Part shown: piece after piece, positions 42,401 to 53,563 of the stretch
How the letters are laid out: every line of letters begins with the position of its first letter
Numbering within the stretch: the stretch's first letter is position 1
Assembly (NCBI GenBank): GCA_947646735.1
Contig: CANTFK010000987.1
Span: forward strand, 558,001 to 622,000
Source: Peronospora farinosa
Taxonomy: Eukaryota; Oomycota; Peronosporomycetes; Peronosporales; Peronosporaceae
DNA: 64,000 nt
Reading direction: 5' to 3'
Translations under genes and position numbers: made by a program
Notes under the pieces: generated by a model
Told to the model about the DNA's origin: nothing
Database searches by the model: none
What the model saw: the letters and a program-made list of their open reading frames with translations, nothing else

Positions 42401-44619
42401 AGACCATGGTATCCCATTGGGAGATTTGAGTCCCTTATTGGTAGACCTGTTATCGTATTGGTAGACCTGATTCCTCAGTGATAGGCTCGGTCCCTCGTTG
42501 GTAGACCGGGTCCCTCAGTGGCAGGCTCGGTCCCTCATTGGTACACATGAGTCTCCTATGGAAGGACCTCGACCTTTCACTGTAGAATAATGAAGAACGA
42601 AGAAGGAAGACTGAAAAGATCACCTGGAAACAGAGGGAAGTATGGCAAAGGATATGGAAGATGGACAGACGCACAAAAAATAGGGTCGAAGAAAACGAGT
42701 GTTCGTGTTCAAAGGGAGACCCAAGAGGGCGGACCAAACTTACCCTTGAGGCGCGGGACTAAAGCTCCAGGATGAGGCACGGAAGACAACCGATATTGGG
42801 TAATCCACGGCCACGCGAAATCCGACACCTGAAGGGCCTCGATCAGGTCGAATGGATCTGACCCTCCTCACGACCAGGGTACCAGTAAACTACACGGCGG
42901 GTTCGAGGAAGATGTCGGAAGAAGGGGTCCAGGAAAATGTCGAGATCGCATCGGCCCTTACTCATTTCAACGAAGATAAAGTCGGTCACCTCCCGCTACG
43001 CTCGAGTCGCCCGACTCCGACGCTTCTTCCGCGCGTTATAATATGACGCAAGGAAGGAGTTCGCTCGCGCTTGGTACTTGGATATCCACAGGCAGTGGGT
43101 CGCCTCCCAGAGCGCTTGGCTATGCTCTTCGTCAAACCGTGTGTAGACCGCCGCTAACTGAGCGAATCAGTCGACAGGTCGGAAGGAAACGGGCGGAATC
43201 GGAACACGGTCTTCTACCCAAGGTTCAGCAGCCAGCAGTTTCTGGATCATCGGGGAGTTCACCAGTGACTTCTTCCACTTGGGAGGGCGGTCGAGGTTTC
43301 CGTCCGGTGGACCGAACCACCCCAAGGTAGATCCAACTGATCGACCAAATCTTTTGGAGACATTGTCACAATGCACCGAACTTGACAAGGTCGACCGGTC
43401 AAGGCGCCACCTCCGCGGCAGAGAAGGTCTTCAACTGCATGTACCCAGGGATGATGGCATCCTTGGGGAGCTAGCAAGAGTCGGTCGGAAGGGGTGAATT
43501 GTTGTCCGCAACCGTGGGCGCGTCCTTTTCCTTCCCCGTGGACGACTCAGTCTCCGAGTCAGAAGTCTCGAACATCGCTCGTTTCAGCGAGAGACCGGAA
43601 GCCGAGGTGAGGTAGTAGACGTCGACGGAAGACTTGAAGAGCTTGTACTAGTGGGGCGTCGACCAGAGGAGCGAGACTTGGCCAGGGCCGCCCGAAGCGT
43701 CTCGCTGTCGTCGCTGAGGTCGTCTTCCGAAGACTCCAGCATGACAGGAGAGCGGCTGCCAGAGACTCCCGACAGCGGCATCGCGGATGTGTCGGATCTC
43801 AGAGACTTGGTAAATTTGGCAGGCACGCGGGACGACTTCCGCCTGGACCGTTAACCGAGAGATTTCGCCGGCTTCGAAGGTGGACATACGGCCGAGGGCG
43901 AGACCGCCGAAGAAGGAGTCGGTCCCGGAGGAGGCCCATCGGAGAAGTCGGCGTGGTCGAGCTCTGCTGGAAGAAGAGACTAACGGCTTCGACTGTTGCC
44001 GATCTTCCATCGTAGGAGGTCCGCCAGTGCCGTCTCGCGCTGAAGTGCTTCGCGGAGTTGAACTACCAGCCGGAAGTTGTCGCGTAGCGCCTCTTCCAGG
44101 TGCTCGCACGGGATGGACAATAAGGTGGTAAAAGGGGGGACGACACTTAGCCGACCCTCGCAGTCCTCTATGCGGCGAGATTGCGCGTCCACGTTAACAT
44201 GCAGCTCTTGTAGAGCTACGCGCACGTCGACTGGCGCGAAAGATGGATTGTCGGCCATGGAGACCGAAGTGGCGGAAGTATCGGCCGACTTGGAAGGAGG
44301 AAAAGCGGCGAAGACAGGAGGGCTATCAACGGCGACAGTTTCAGCGGAACTCAAAGGTGAGGAAACTGGCCCGGGAAGGTCGAACAAGACTCTTCTTCGG
44401 ATGGAGGTCAATCAAAGGCGCGGGGACGATCGAGGTCGGCTATTCAGACGGTGGGTCAGCAGACAGTGGGTCAGAACCAGGGGAATACATGGCTGAAACG
44501 ACACAAGTTAGAGATGGACGACCAACAAAGGGCAAAGTAAAGGAATCACGTGACGAAGGAAGTGAAGAAATGCGCGTGCTCAAACCGCTGTACGGCTGAG
44601 AAAGTGCTGGGGGCGGCTG
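42401..44619 (+). other. Gypsy family 1 region between pol and LTR, copy B
   Basis: Near-identical to 31236-33466 apart from a 10-bp deletion at about 42580 and scattered substitutions. No sense-strand gene; it holds the antisense region listed separately. Confidence 0.6.
42843..44411 (-). pseudogene. Antisense coding-like region in the Gypsy family 1 3' region, copy B
   Basis: Second copy of the antisense region at 31690-33258, with the same frame sequence and only a few substitutions (for example Ser to Phe in VVPPSTTL). Because the two copies are recent duplicates, their agreement does not by itself show selection. Confidence 0.45.
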
Positions 44620-45765
44620 TGGTGAAGTGCTTGTTTTGAGATATGGAGACCCCATAATCCAGTTGGATTCGGAGTATAGACCGTGTATCAGGGAAAAGAG
44701 ACCAGAGAGACAGGGGCCTCGAGGGGAAGCGACCGTTGGCGGAGAACAATCTGCAGGACCCACAGAAGAAAAATCAGTATCAGGGTACTGGTTAACCGTT
44801 ACCGAGGGGAGTTGGCCATGGCTTTTCATTGATCGACCCGGCCACTCGTTGGTAGACCTGGGTCTCTCATTGGTCGAACCGGTCCCTCGTTGGTAGCCTG
44901 GGTCCCTCATTGGTCTACCCGGTCCATCGCTGGTAGATCATCGGTCGACCCGGTCCATCGCTGTTAGACCTGGTTCCCTCACTTGTCTACCCGGTCTCTC
45001 GTTTGTAGACCTGGATCCCTCACCGGTCGACCTGGATCCCTCACTGGTCGACCCGGACCCTCATTGGTCGACCCGGTTTCTCGTTGGTCGACCTCGGCCC
45101 TCGGGGTTCATCCACTTCTAACCAGTTAGCACAAGGATCAGACCAGTAGACGCAAGGAATCAGACCTTCAGGCAAGGATGGAGTAAAGGAGTTAAAAGGA
45201 TAGGACTATATTAAATACTACTCAATTTGCGACCTACGTGGCACGACTCCGTCACCCAGAAGAACTTGCTCTAAGCTACCACCTGTTCTAGGAAGGGATA
45301 TATTTTGGCCCCCCGTTGAAGACAGTTCCGTGGTTAAGTTCAAGTGCGAATAGAGCTCCAAGATATATTTGGCCTGTGAGCTCGTTCGAGCCCAAGACCC
45401 GCTATCGGAAGCGGTCTCCCTTAACTCACGGTCCGGGAGCAAAGTAACGGTCAGGTGATTAATATCCCTGAAATACGAAGGAATAGGCCAGCGATGAGCT
45501 CCCTGAAGAATTTGGCTCTAAGCCCTCTCTCGACAAGGTTGATCGAGTGGCCACCTACCGGCCCACCGAGTGAAGCATATCCACTCGAAGCCCCCCCCCC
45601 CCCAGGTCTACCTCCCTCAAGGCAGACGTACCAAGTCTTCCGAAGAGTGCGACCCGCCAGCCGACGGGTACACAAGGTGAGAAGAAGGTACATACGCGGC
45701 ATCGGGGTACCCCCTCCGAAAGTCGTCAGTCCAGTACAGTGAGTGGTTTGGGGTATCATCATACA
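44620..45765 (+). repeat. LTR B of Gypsy family 1
   Basis: 1146 bp, TGGTGAAG to CATACA, about 99 percent identical to LTR A. Its right end abuts a fragment of the alanyl-tRNA synthetase gene. Confidence 0.82.
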
Positions 45766-45776
45766 ATTTAGAGAAT

Positions 45777-46286
45777 TCACAGCACCACAACACCATAAGC
45801 TTCCGTCAAGAGATTATATCGTATGTGCACTGTCTCCTTCTTTAAATAGTTACCAAAGCTCCAGTTGCCCAGCATCTCAAAGAATGTATGATGATACACG
45901 TCCTTGCCCACGTCATCCAGATCGTTGTGTTTCTCACCAGCACGAATGCATTTATGCGAGTTGCAAGCACGTTCGAGCTTTGCCATGGGATGTGACGGGT
46001 CCACTTGGCCCAGGAAAATGGGTTTGTACTGGTTCATACCCGCATTAATAAACAGCAACGTCGGGTCGTCCAATGGCACGACGGGACATGACTTGTAGAA
46101 TGTATGGGGAAGTTTCTGCTGTGACTTGAAAAAGTCTACGAACGTCTTGCGGATCCGCACGGCGGGCCACATTTCAACGGAGAAAAGAGACAGTGAAGCA
46201 ATCTTTGTTTCTAGCGTATTGACACGCACCTCTGAGGCCTCTGTCGTCTCTTCTAGCGACGTCACTTTGCTCTCCAGTCCGCTCAT
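45777..46286 (-). pseudogene. AARS: Alanyl-tRNA synthetase 5' fragment
   Basis: From the ATG at 46286 the frame is open for about 165 codons and is over 90 percent identical to the start of the gene at 10642, including the coiled-coil extension ([20 protein letters not shown]) and the core start ([35 protein letters not shown]). It breaks off next to LTR B of Gypsy family 1, after about one sixth of the gene. It lacks the rest of the catalytic core, editing and C-Ala domains, so it cannot charge tRNA. The promoter-proximal sequence was copied with it, so transcripts are possible. Confidence 0.88.
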
Positions 46287-47778
46287 TCCTTTAGTAGCGC
46301 AAGTAGAGCAAAAAGAGATCACTGGATGAAAGGTTAGATCAAATGATCGATGCCCAAGTACATTTTGCCACATCACTTTTCATCACGAGGATTAGAGGCC
46401 AGAAAAAGTTTTGGACGATGGGTATGTATAGCTGCTGAAATGGTTTAATAGGCTGATATTCGGGCTTATGTGCTGGTGTGATGGTTATCATGACCATGCA
46501 GCAGTACGGAAGAAGGAGAAGAGCCGACTTAATAATAATGACTGAAAATGGTAGTATATTAGTATTTTTCCAGTCATAAATGCTCGTCACGGTGTTCTGC
46601 TAGTAAGCTCGTCTTTTGATTCATTAACGCAGTTCATATACTTCATTACATTTTCCACAATGTCAGCATTATTCTGCGCTATCTACATCGAAACAATGTC
46701 ATTTTTTTATGATCTAGCCGATTTATCAAGACCTTTTTACGATCTGTCACTGTCTTTTTTGGCAGAGTCAGGGACCCATGGCTATCGTATCACGGAAAGT
46801 GTTTTTGCCGGATACTGTGGGTGCCAACCAGTCCGAAAAGCCCCAATTATTATGTATTGGGCTTTCTTGCTTCTTCAGAAGGCCTTTCGGGGAGTATTAG
46901 CGAGGTTATTGTGTGACACATATTTTTGGACCTTGGGTTGGTCGAAGGGTAATTTGAACCGGCGCCACAAACGATGCAGGTCGGTACTTACCCAAGGCAC
47001 CATGAGGGCTTTAAATCGACACAATGTCTATATTCAAATAATTAGATGATCATAACATTGGCTTCTAATGATATACTTTGACTTATATTTCGTATGAATG
47101 TTGCTTAATTTTTTGCAAAGTGGTATTGCTACAGCGGAGGTAAAGGAAAATATCACAATTGACGACGTCACCGAAGCGCTGTCGTGAATTCTTCGTGTGC
47201 TAAGAGAATTTGAAGGCGCCAAGGAACGATAAACATCAAACGTTTCTGTGTAACAGCTAAACACTAAATACACCTCCACATAGAATGATTTTGCGACCTA
47301 CTTGACTGCTTTTGTCACAGAGAAGCAGGGTACTAGAAATCGGCATGGTAGACGCAATACAAATGTCTCCGCCAATTGCCAAATGCGTATGTTGTCTCGG
47401 TCACAATAAGGTGGCGTGATGTGTGCGTTCCCTAGTGAAACTGATGTTGAGGTTACATTAACAAAATGTTTGACAAGCATGCTACATAACAAAATCCAAA
47501 CTTCCCGCTTCTAATGGCGATGGTTGGCAAAATATGGCAGCCTTGGAAGGATTGGTCAAGCAGTGTTCAATTAAAGGAGAATGTATTAGTTGCATACTAC
47601 GATGCCAACTGACTTGTTTTCTCTGCATCGTTTTGGCGACAGGATCTCAACCAACTCCACACAGCGAGCTTGGAAAAAACGCAGCGTTTCCAAGTGTAAG
47701 CAAACAAGTTGCAGTGCCGCGACGAGTATCGTGGCGCAGATGAAGAGTGGACAAAGAGAAATCAGTTCATAACTATGT
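46287..47778. other. Duplicated flank between the synthetase fragment and trefoil pseudogene
   Basis: 46380-46680 matches 26816-27110 in outline. 47150-47200 and 47500-47778 match the trefoil 3' flank found at 6360-6808 and 61080-61504, with about 300 bp of unmatched sequence between them. 46680-47050 is an open stretch of 129 codons with no recognisable domain and no counterpart elsewhere in the window, so I do not call it a gene. Confidence 0.5.
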
Positions 47779-48110
47779 CTACTCCTTAGCGACTGGAAAA
47801 GCTACTGCTGAGCCAGCAGGATCATCAAACATGCTCGTCTCGATCTGCTCGATTTCTTGAGGTGTTTTACCATATCTGGCAAGCTCCAGGACGACGAGCT
47901 GGCGGGTTTTGCAAGCGAGGACGTGGCGCTGATTTAAAGCACGCTGCGTTTGGTTGATAATAGCAACAAAGCGGGGTTTCACGATCCGTCATGCCTCCCA
48001 ATCTTGAAGATTTTGATTCTCACACTTGACCACTTTTTTGTCGTCACACTGGAGGACATCTCTAGTGCGACACAATACGAAGTAGAGAGCGCAACTTGAG
48101 CCCTCTCTAC
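47779..48110 (-). pseudogene. Fascin-like beta-trefoil, copy 2, truncated
   Basis: The C-terminal tail is intact (RALNQRHVLACK, then KTPQEIEQIETSMFDDPAGS). Upstream, a Trp codon has become a stop (EA*RIV) and the frame shifts. The homology to copies 1 and 3 ends at about 48110, about 80 codons before the start would be reached. An LTR fragment begins within 10 bp, so insertion of that element probably cut the gene. Confidence 0.85.
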
Positions 48111-48118
48111 ATGAATAT

Positions 48119-48303
48119 TGTTATGGGCTATATACACGTACCTGTTGCTACGTAGTACTTAACGGGAAGGTGTGCAGCTAGACCTGCTACTTTGGTGAGG
48201 AACATCACGTGACCTACCTTTTAGTATGGATATATTCAAGCGTATTCACATTGCAATGATCGACGTTAAGTAGGGCTGAAGTGGTGGAGAGGGCTCTCAA
48301 AAC
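48119..48303 (+). repeat. Fragment of a Gypsy family 2-like LTR
   Basis: TGTTATGGGCTA, then TAGTACTTAACGGGAAGG, then TAGACCTGCTACTTTGGTG match the first part of the LTR at 23536 in order, at reduced identity. The copy is cut off by the solo LTR beginning at 48304. Confidence 0.55.
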
Positions 48304-49455
48304 TGTATGATGATACCCCAAAACACTCACTGTACTGGACTGACGACTTTCGGAGGGGGTACCCCGATGCCGCGTATGGACCTTCTTCTCACCTTGTGTA
48401 CCCGTCGGCTGGCGGGTCGCACTCTTCGGAAGACTTGGTGAGGATGTAGACGTCTGCCTTGAGGGAGGTAGACCTGGGGGGGGGCTTCGAGTGGATATGC
48501 TTCACTCAGTGGGCCGGTAGGTGGCCACTCGATCAACCTTGTCGAGAGAGGGCTTAGAGCCAAATTCTTCAGGGAGCTCATCACTGGCCTATTCCTTCGT
48601 ATTTCAGGGATATTAATCACCTGACCGTTACTTTGCTCCCGGACCGTGAGTTAAGGGAGACCGCTTCCGATAGCGGGTCTTGGGCTCGAACGAGCTCACA
48701 GGCCAAATATATCTTGGAGCTCTATTCGCACTTGAACTTAACCACGGAACTGTCTTCAACGGGGGGCCAAAATATATCCCTTCCTAGAACAGGTGGTAGC
48801 TTAGAGCAAGTTCTTCTGGGTGACGGAGTCGTGCCACGTAGGTCGCAAATTGAGTAGTATTTAATATAGTCCTATCCTTTTAACTCCTTTACTCCATCCT
48901 TGCCTGAAGGTCTGATTCCTTGCGTCTACTGGTCTGATCCTTGTGCTAACTGGTTAGAAGTGGATGAACCCCGAGGGCCGAGGTCGACCAACGAGAAACC
49001 GGGTCGACCAATGAGGGTCCGGGTCGACCAGTGAGGGATCCAGGTCGACCGGTGAGGGATCCAGGTCTACAAACGAGAGACCGGGTAGACCAGTGAGGGA
49101 ACCAGGTCTACCAGCGATGGACCGGGTCGACCGATGATCTACCAGCGATGGACCGGGTAGACCAATGAGGGACCCAGGCTACCAACGAGGGACCGGTTCG
49201 ACCAATGAGAGACCCAGGTCTAACAACGAGTGGCCGGGTCGATCAATGAAAAGCCATGGCCAACTCCCCTCGGTAACGGTTAACCAGTACCCTGATACTG
49301 ATTTTTCTTCTGTGGGTCCTGCAGATTGTTCTCCGCCAACGGTCGCTTCCCCTCGAGGCCCCTGTCTCTCTGGTCTCTTTTCCCTGATACACGGTCTATA
49401 CTCCGAATCCAACTTAATTATGGGGTCTCCATATCTCAAAACAAGCACTTCACCA
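48304..49455 (-). repeat. Solo LTR of Gypsy family 1, inverted
   Basis: Reverse complement of LTRs A and B over their whole length (1152 bp), with few differences and closer to B at its outer end (GTGGTGAAGTGCTTG). No element sequence follows apart from a possible match of nine bases beyond the LTR end to the start of copy A's internal region. I see no 5-bp target duplication (left AAAAC, right CGTTA). Confidence 0.85.
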
Positions 49456-49884
49456 CGTTAACCCTACGTCTGACGTCTTGACAATCCATAATGGAGATTC
49501 AGACTCAGGCAAGGTTGAGCAAAAAGCCCCTTCAACTTTATAGTCCGTCTCACTAGCACGTCGTCGCAAGAGCCGCTAAGTGAGTGGTGGCTTGCCACCA
49601 ATAGCACCGCCATCCGAGTGGTCACACTCGAGTAAAATTAATGCTACGCTTAAAGAGCGACGCTAATAAATTCTTAGCGCATTTACATCATAGAAAAGAC
49701 CTGGAAAAGCGTTAGGTTGTGCTTTCCCTATCCCCTTCGTGCTGCTTCACAGTCCGCCTCACTAGCACGCCGTCGCAAGGGCGGCTAGGTGAGTGGTGGC
49801 TTGCCACCAATGCCACCTCCATCTGAGTGGATGAAATTGGATGGGTGGCTCCCACGAGTCAAAGCTCGTTGGGTAACCCTTCCA
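49456..49884. other. Spacer with a tandem 80-bp duplication
   Basis: The segment GTCCGYCTCACTAGCACGYCGTCGCAAG...GTGAGTGGTGGCTTGCCACCA occurs at about 49545-49620 and again at 49756-49830. This is probably the 3' untranslated end of Gypsy family 2 or a neighbouring fragment. No 3' LTR of family 2 is seen here. Confidence 0.5.
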
Positions 49885-51233
49885 CTAGACAAGGATTTGG
49901 AGCTTTCGCTTCACAAACCGGTGGGCCAACAGCCTTCCAACAAGGAAATGCGTATTCCCTTCCGTGTCCACCAACACAGGTGGCGACCGATAGGAGCGGC
50001 GATTACGCCCACCTACTCGCGTCTGCCTACCCTGCTGCTGTTCAGTCGCAGGCTGAGTCCGCTGCGCTGAAGAGGCAGGTGGCAGATCTCGAGGGTCAAG
50101 TCTCGCGACTGACCTCGTATCTGCGCGATGTGAGGGCGAAGGACCGTCAGGGTTATGACCGCCTGAAGGCCCGTTTGAACATCTTAGAGCGACTGGTGAT
50201 GAAAGACCCGCGTCAAGAGCGGAGTCCTCCTCGTTCACCGAGTCCTCTACCGAGCCCTCGTTCGTATACGGTAAGCCTATCGGCTTCCTCGTCGTCTCAT
50301 CGGCCACGACGCTCGACCCACAGTCGACATCACCATCGGTCTCGTGAGACTGATGTGGATATGTGATCTCTTGTGGATCCACATACCGTTTCAGAAGACC
50401 CACGTAAAATACGGGGTGCGTCTTCATATACGGTGGGAGAGTGAGCCTATATTTTTGGTCTCCAACCCCTCGACCACCGTAAATAGCCCAATGAATCGGG
50501 GCAATAGCATAGTAGTACCACCAGGTAGTACATAAATGGCATGTTTAGGTAGAGTAGCACTACTTAATAGCACTACTTAATAGCACTTTGTCCCCCACAC
50601 TAAAGTGTTCATTGTTTTTGCGACCATGCTGGTCCGCATATTGTTTTTGCTTGTCCTGTGCGCTTGCCATCGCGTCACCAACTTTACGTGCGATGGCTAA
50701 TCGCTAATCGCTCATCCACAAAGCGCTGATCTTCGCTCACACTTTTAGCATGCAGCTTGCCTGTGACACCCCCAAGAGGTCGGTCATGGGTCGAAGCTGC
50801 TGATAACACTATAGTGCTACCGTCAAGGAGCACTGGCATTTCTTGCCGTGACTTCTCATTGACACCCATAGGTGACGTGACCACTGCTAAATTAGCAGTG
50901 TCGCTAGGGCATTCTTGGCCCTCTTTGGCATTCGCACCAAGCGAAGTGAGGGGCCATCCCCCACTAATACTTGAGCTGCGTACAAAGGAGACTGGCATTC
51001 GAGGATGACGCAGTCCGTTGATATATAAAACGGTGTTTCACTCGCACTGGCGTGAACACTGTATTGAATATTGAGCTCCACGAATGGCAATTGCTTGCTC
51101 CATTCTTTTTGGGAGTCTCTACTGTACGCAACACATCCCCCACAACTCGATTGCCACGTTCTGTTTTGCCGTCGGTCTAGGGATGATCAGCGGTTGACAT
51201 GTGGAGCTTGCCACCCAGCAGCTCAAACACATG
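49885..51233 (-). pseudogene. Gypsy family 2 integrase C-terminus and chromodomain
   Basis: After a frame break at 51234 the integrase continues. An open frame at 51090-50887 gives MPFVELNIQYSVHASASETP, the usual segment after the catalytic Glu. About 50430-49885 gives HPVFYVGLLKRYVDP, the start of the C-terminal region, a long Ser/Pro/Arg-rich linker, and the chromodomain start (GNTHFLVGRLLAHRF). The chromodomain is cut at 49885 by a stop, and its second half is readable only in other frames. Confidence 0.72.
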
Positions 51234-52466
51234 TCACCAAAAACCCGACGTAAAACGCGGATCACGGTCCGATACTATGGACTCGGGCATCTCGTGTAGC
51301 CGATACACGTGATCCAGAAACAAGAGGGCAGCCTCTTTTCCTGAGATCTTGGTGCTACATGGTGCCAAATGCACCATCTTGCTCAGTCTGTCTACAAAGA
51401 CGACGAGCACCGTCCTGCCTTTATGATCAGGCCGTAAGCCAAACATTAAGTCCAAACTGACCGACTTCCAACAATCAGTTGGAATCGGCAGTGGATTCAG
51501 TGGCGCACTATTCGAAGGTGCAGGCTTTATGCGCTGACACTCTTCGCAAGAGCAAATATACTTGGCCACCCACCGGTATAGGTGGGGCCACCAAAATTCC
51601 TCGGACACTCGTAAGAATGTCTTTTCACGGCCCAGATGCCCACTAGATGGTGCATCATGGCACTCGTGAAGTATCATCAGTTTGAGATCTGTGTCATGAG
51701 GGACATAGATTCTCAAGGGATCACAGGGTGACAGTTGATGCCATAACAGGCCATCACTGTTGCTAAAGCGACTCAGCATCGCTTTCAGGTGCGACAGAAG
51801 GGTAACCTTTCGTCCACCAAAATGATCCAACAGCAGGCGACAATGTTCGTCCTGACTGTAACACTCCTTTATATCGGAGGTCAATGAGCTCGTCACATGG
51901 TAGGCCTTCATGGCTGCCAGTGTTGACGACTCAACTTGTGCTTTCGCACGAGACAAACTATCCTGGTGTTGTGCCTCGAAGTCTGGTCTGCGCGATAACG
52001 CGTCAGCCAAGACATTCAACTTACCCGGCTTATATTCAAATTTGGAATTAAATTCAGAGAAGAATGTTAGCCATCTTGCCATTCTCGGCGAGAGGTGCGG
52101 TGAGTTTATAGCGGTCCGCAGTGATGAGTGATCCGTATTAACCACAAAAGGTTCGGTGCCCAAAAGGTGCACCCGAAACTTCACAAGAGCATACTTAATT
52201 GAAAGTAGCTCCTTGTCATGCACAGGGTAATTCAGCTCGGCAGCTTTTAAAAGCCGAGACTGATAAGATATGAAACGGTCAACGCCGTTGTCATCCTTCT
52301 GCATGAGCGCGCTGCCGATCGCAAAATTGCTTGCATCGCAGACGACGCTAAAGGGCTTATCCGCGTCTGGCAATGCCAAGACCGGTGCCTCTACATGAGA
52401 TTGCTTCACTGATGTGAACGCATCTTCTTGTTCCTTTGACCAAGTCCATTCTGTATCCTTTTTCAA
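51234..52466 (-). pseudogene. Gypsy family 2 RNase H and integrase core
   Basis: 410 open codons. RNase H shows VVCDASNFAIGSALMQ, ELNYPVHDKELLSIKYAL, VVNTDHSSLRTAI and KLNVLADALSRRPD. The integrase zinc-binding region (HECHDAPSSGHLGREKTF, CSCEECQRIKP) and the first two Asp of the DDE triad follow (SLDLMFGLRPD, SIVSDRDPRFTSGFW). The frame then breaks before the catalytic Glu. Motifs are in good order, so this copy is younger than the gag remnant at 23.9 kb. Confidence 0.9.
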
Positions 52467-52573
52467 AGGTCAGACAATGGCTTAGTCTGCTCCGCAAAAT
52501 TTTTGCTGCATTTATGCAAGTAATTAGCGAGCCCAAGTAATTGGCGCAGATCCTTCACGTTTCGTGGGACTGG

Positions 52574-53322
52574 TCATTCCTTTTCAGCCTTAAACTTTCC
52601 TGGGTCTGCTCGTACACCGTGTGCACCTACGATGCAGTCCATTACAGGTATCTCGGGGACCCCTATTACGCACTTTTGCAAGTTTACGTATAATTGGGCG
52701 TCACCCAGAGTCTGCAAAACAGCGTCTAAATGACGCTTGTGCGACTCTATTGCGCTCAGACCGTCCTCCGCCCTATTATGCACGAATACATCGTCAAAGT
52801 AATGGGGCGCGTAGGCACGGTGCTGACGCATCACGTGAGCCACCACTCGGTTACAAGATACTGGAGCCTTTTTAACCCTTGTGGCATCACAAGCCACTCC
52901 CACAGCATACCGCTTGGGATGCTTACTGCCGTTTTAGCTACATCGGTATCTCTCATGAGAACTTGATAGTAGCCATCCTTCAGATCCAACGCGGAAAAGA
53001 TACTTGACTTTCCCATGGAATTCAACAAAACTTCTTTCCGCGGGATCGGCGTTTGAGCCGGAATGGTTGCCGTGTTCAGCTTATTATAAGCATGAACCAC
53101 GCGCCATCCACCCGTTGCTTTACGCACACAGAAGATCGGGATGCAGTGAGGTGACTTGCTCTCACGTACATGTCCCACCTTAGCTCGCTTGTCGAAGAAC
53201 TTATCGATGTAATCGATTTGTTCCTTCGTCAACGTCCATTGCCTAGTCACACAATACTTGGTGCCAGGCTCCAGGTCATTCTCGTGCCTGATGCCCCTAT
53301 CGGCCGGTAGGCGGCTCGGCAC
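52574..53322 (-). pseudogene. Gypsy family 2 reverse transcriptase
   Basis: Motifs include KSPHCIPIFCVRKATGGWRV, SALDLKDGYYQVLM and WLVMPQGLK in one frame, then after a shift near 52850 HYFDDVFVHN, the catalytic Y-x-D-D box. The thumb (YVNLQKCVIGVPEIP) completes it. Catalytic residues are present. Confidence 0.88.
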
Positions 53323-53563
53323 TTCTGCTGGAAATACATCACGCTATTTCCACAGAACATCATAGAACGGGCTGTCCTTCAAGGCATCCCAGCCTTGAGC
53401 AGCGAACCGTTTCTTCTTGTCGGTCTCCAAGACGCTCTCATCCATTGTGGACGACGAGCAACAGTCCACCACGTTCTCCTCTGGAACTGGTGCGACTATC
53501 TCGTGGATCTTTCCTTCTTTAGTTCAGACAGGAACAGATCCCACGTCATCTCCGAGAGATTTA

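Larger units (their letters stand above)
30614..45765 (+). mobile_element. Gypsy family 1: partial copy and full copy sharing an LTR
   Basis: A Ty3/Gypsy element with dual RNase H and a chromodomain. A 4-kb segment (end of pol, 3' region, LTR) is present twice as a near-identical direct repeat, at 30614-34621 and 41777-45765. Between the copies lie gag and the rest of pol. The simplest reading is LTR-internal-LTR (33467-45765) joined on its left to the 3' part of another copy that used 33467-34621 as its 3' LTR, as recombination between LTRs would produce. Pol carries several stops and frameshifts, so the element is not autonomous as assembled. Confidence 0.88.

Noticed and set aside
46660..47049. 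129-codon plus-strand open frame
   Set aside because: No recognisable domain, no counterpart in the other copies of the duplicated segment, and composition unlike the real genes nearby.
49827..50366. Plus-strand open frame of 179 codons that looks like a coiled-coil protein
   Set aside because: It lies opposite the Gypsy family 2 integrase C-terminus and chromodomain linker, whose motifs identify the minus strand as coding.
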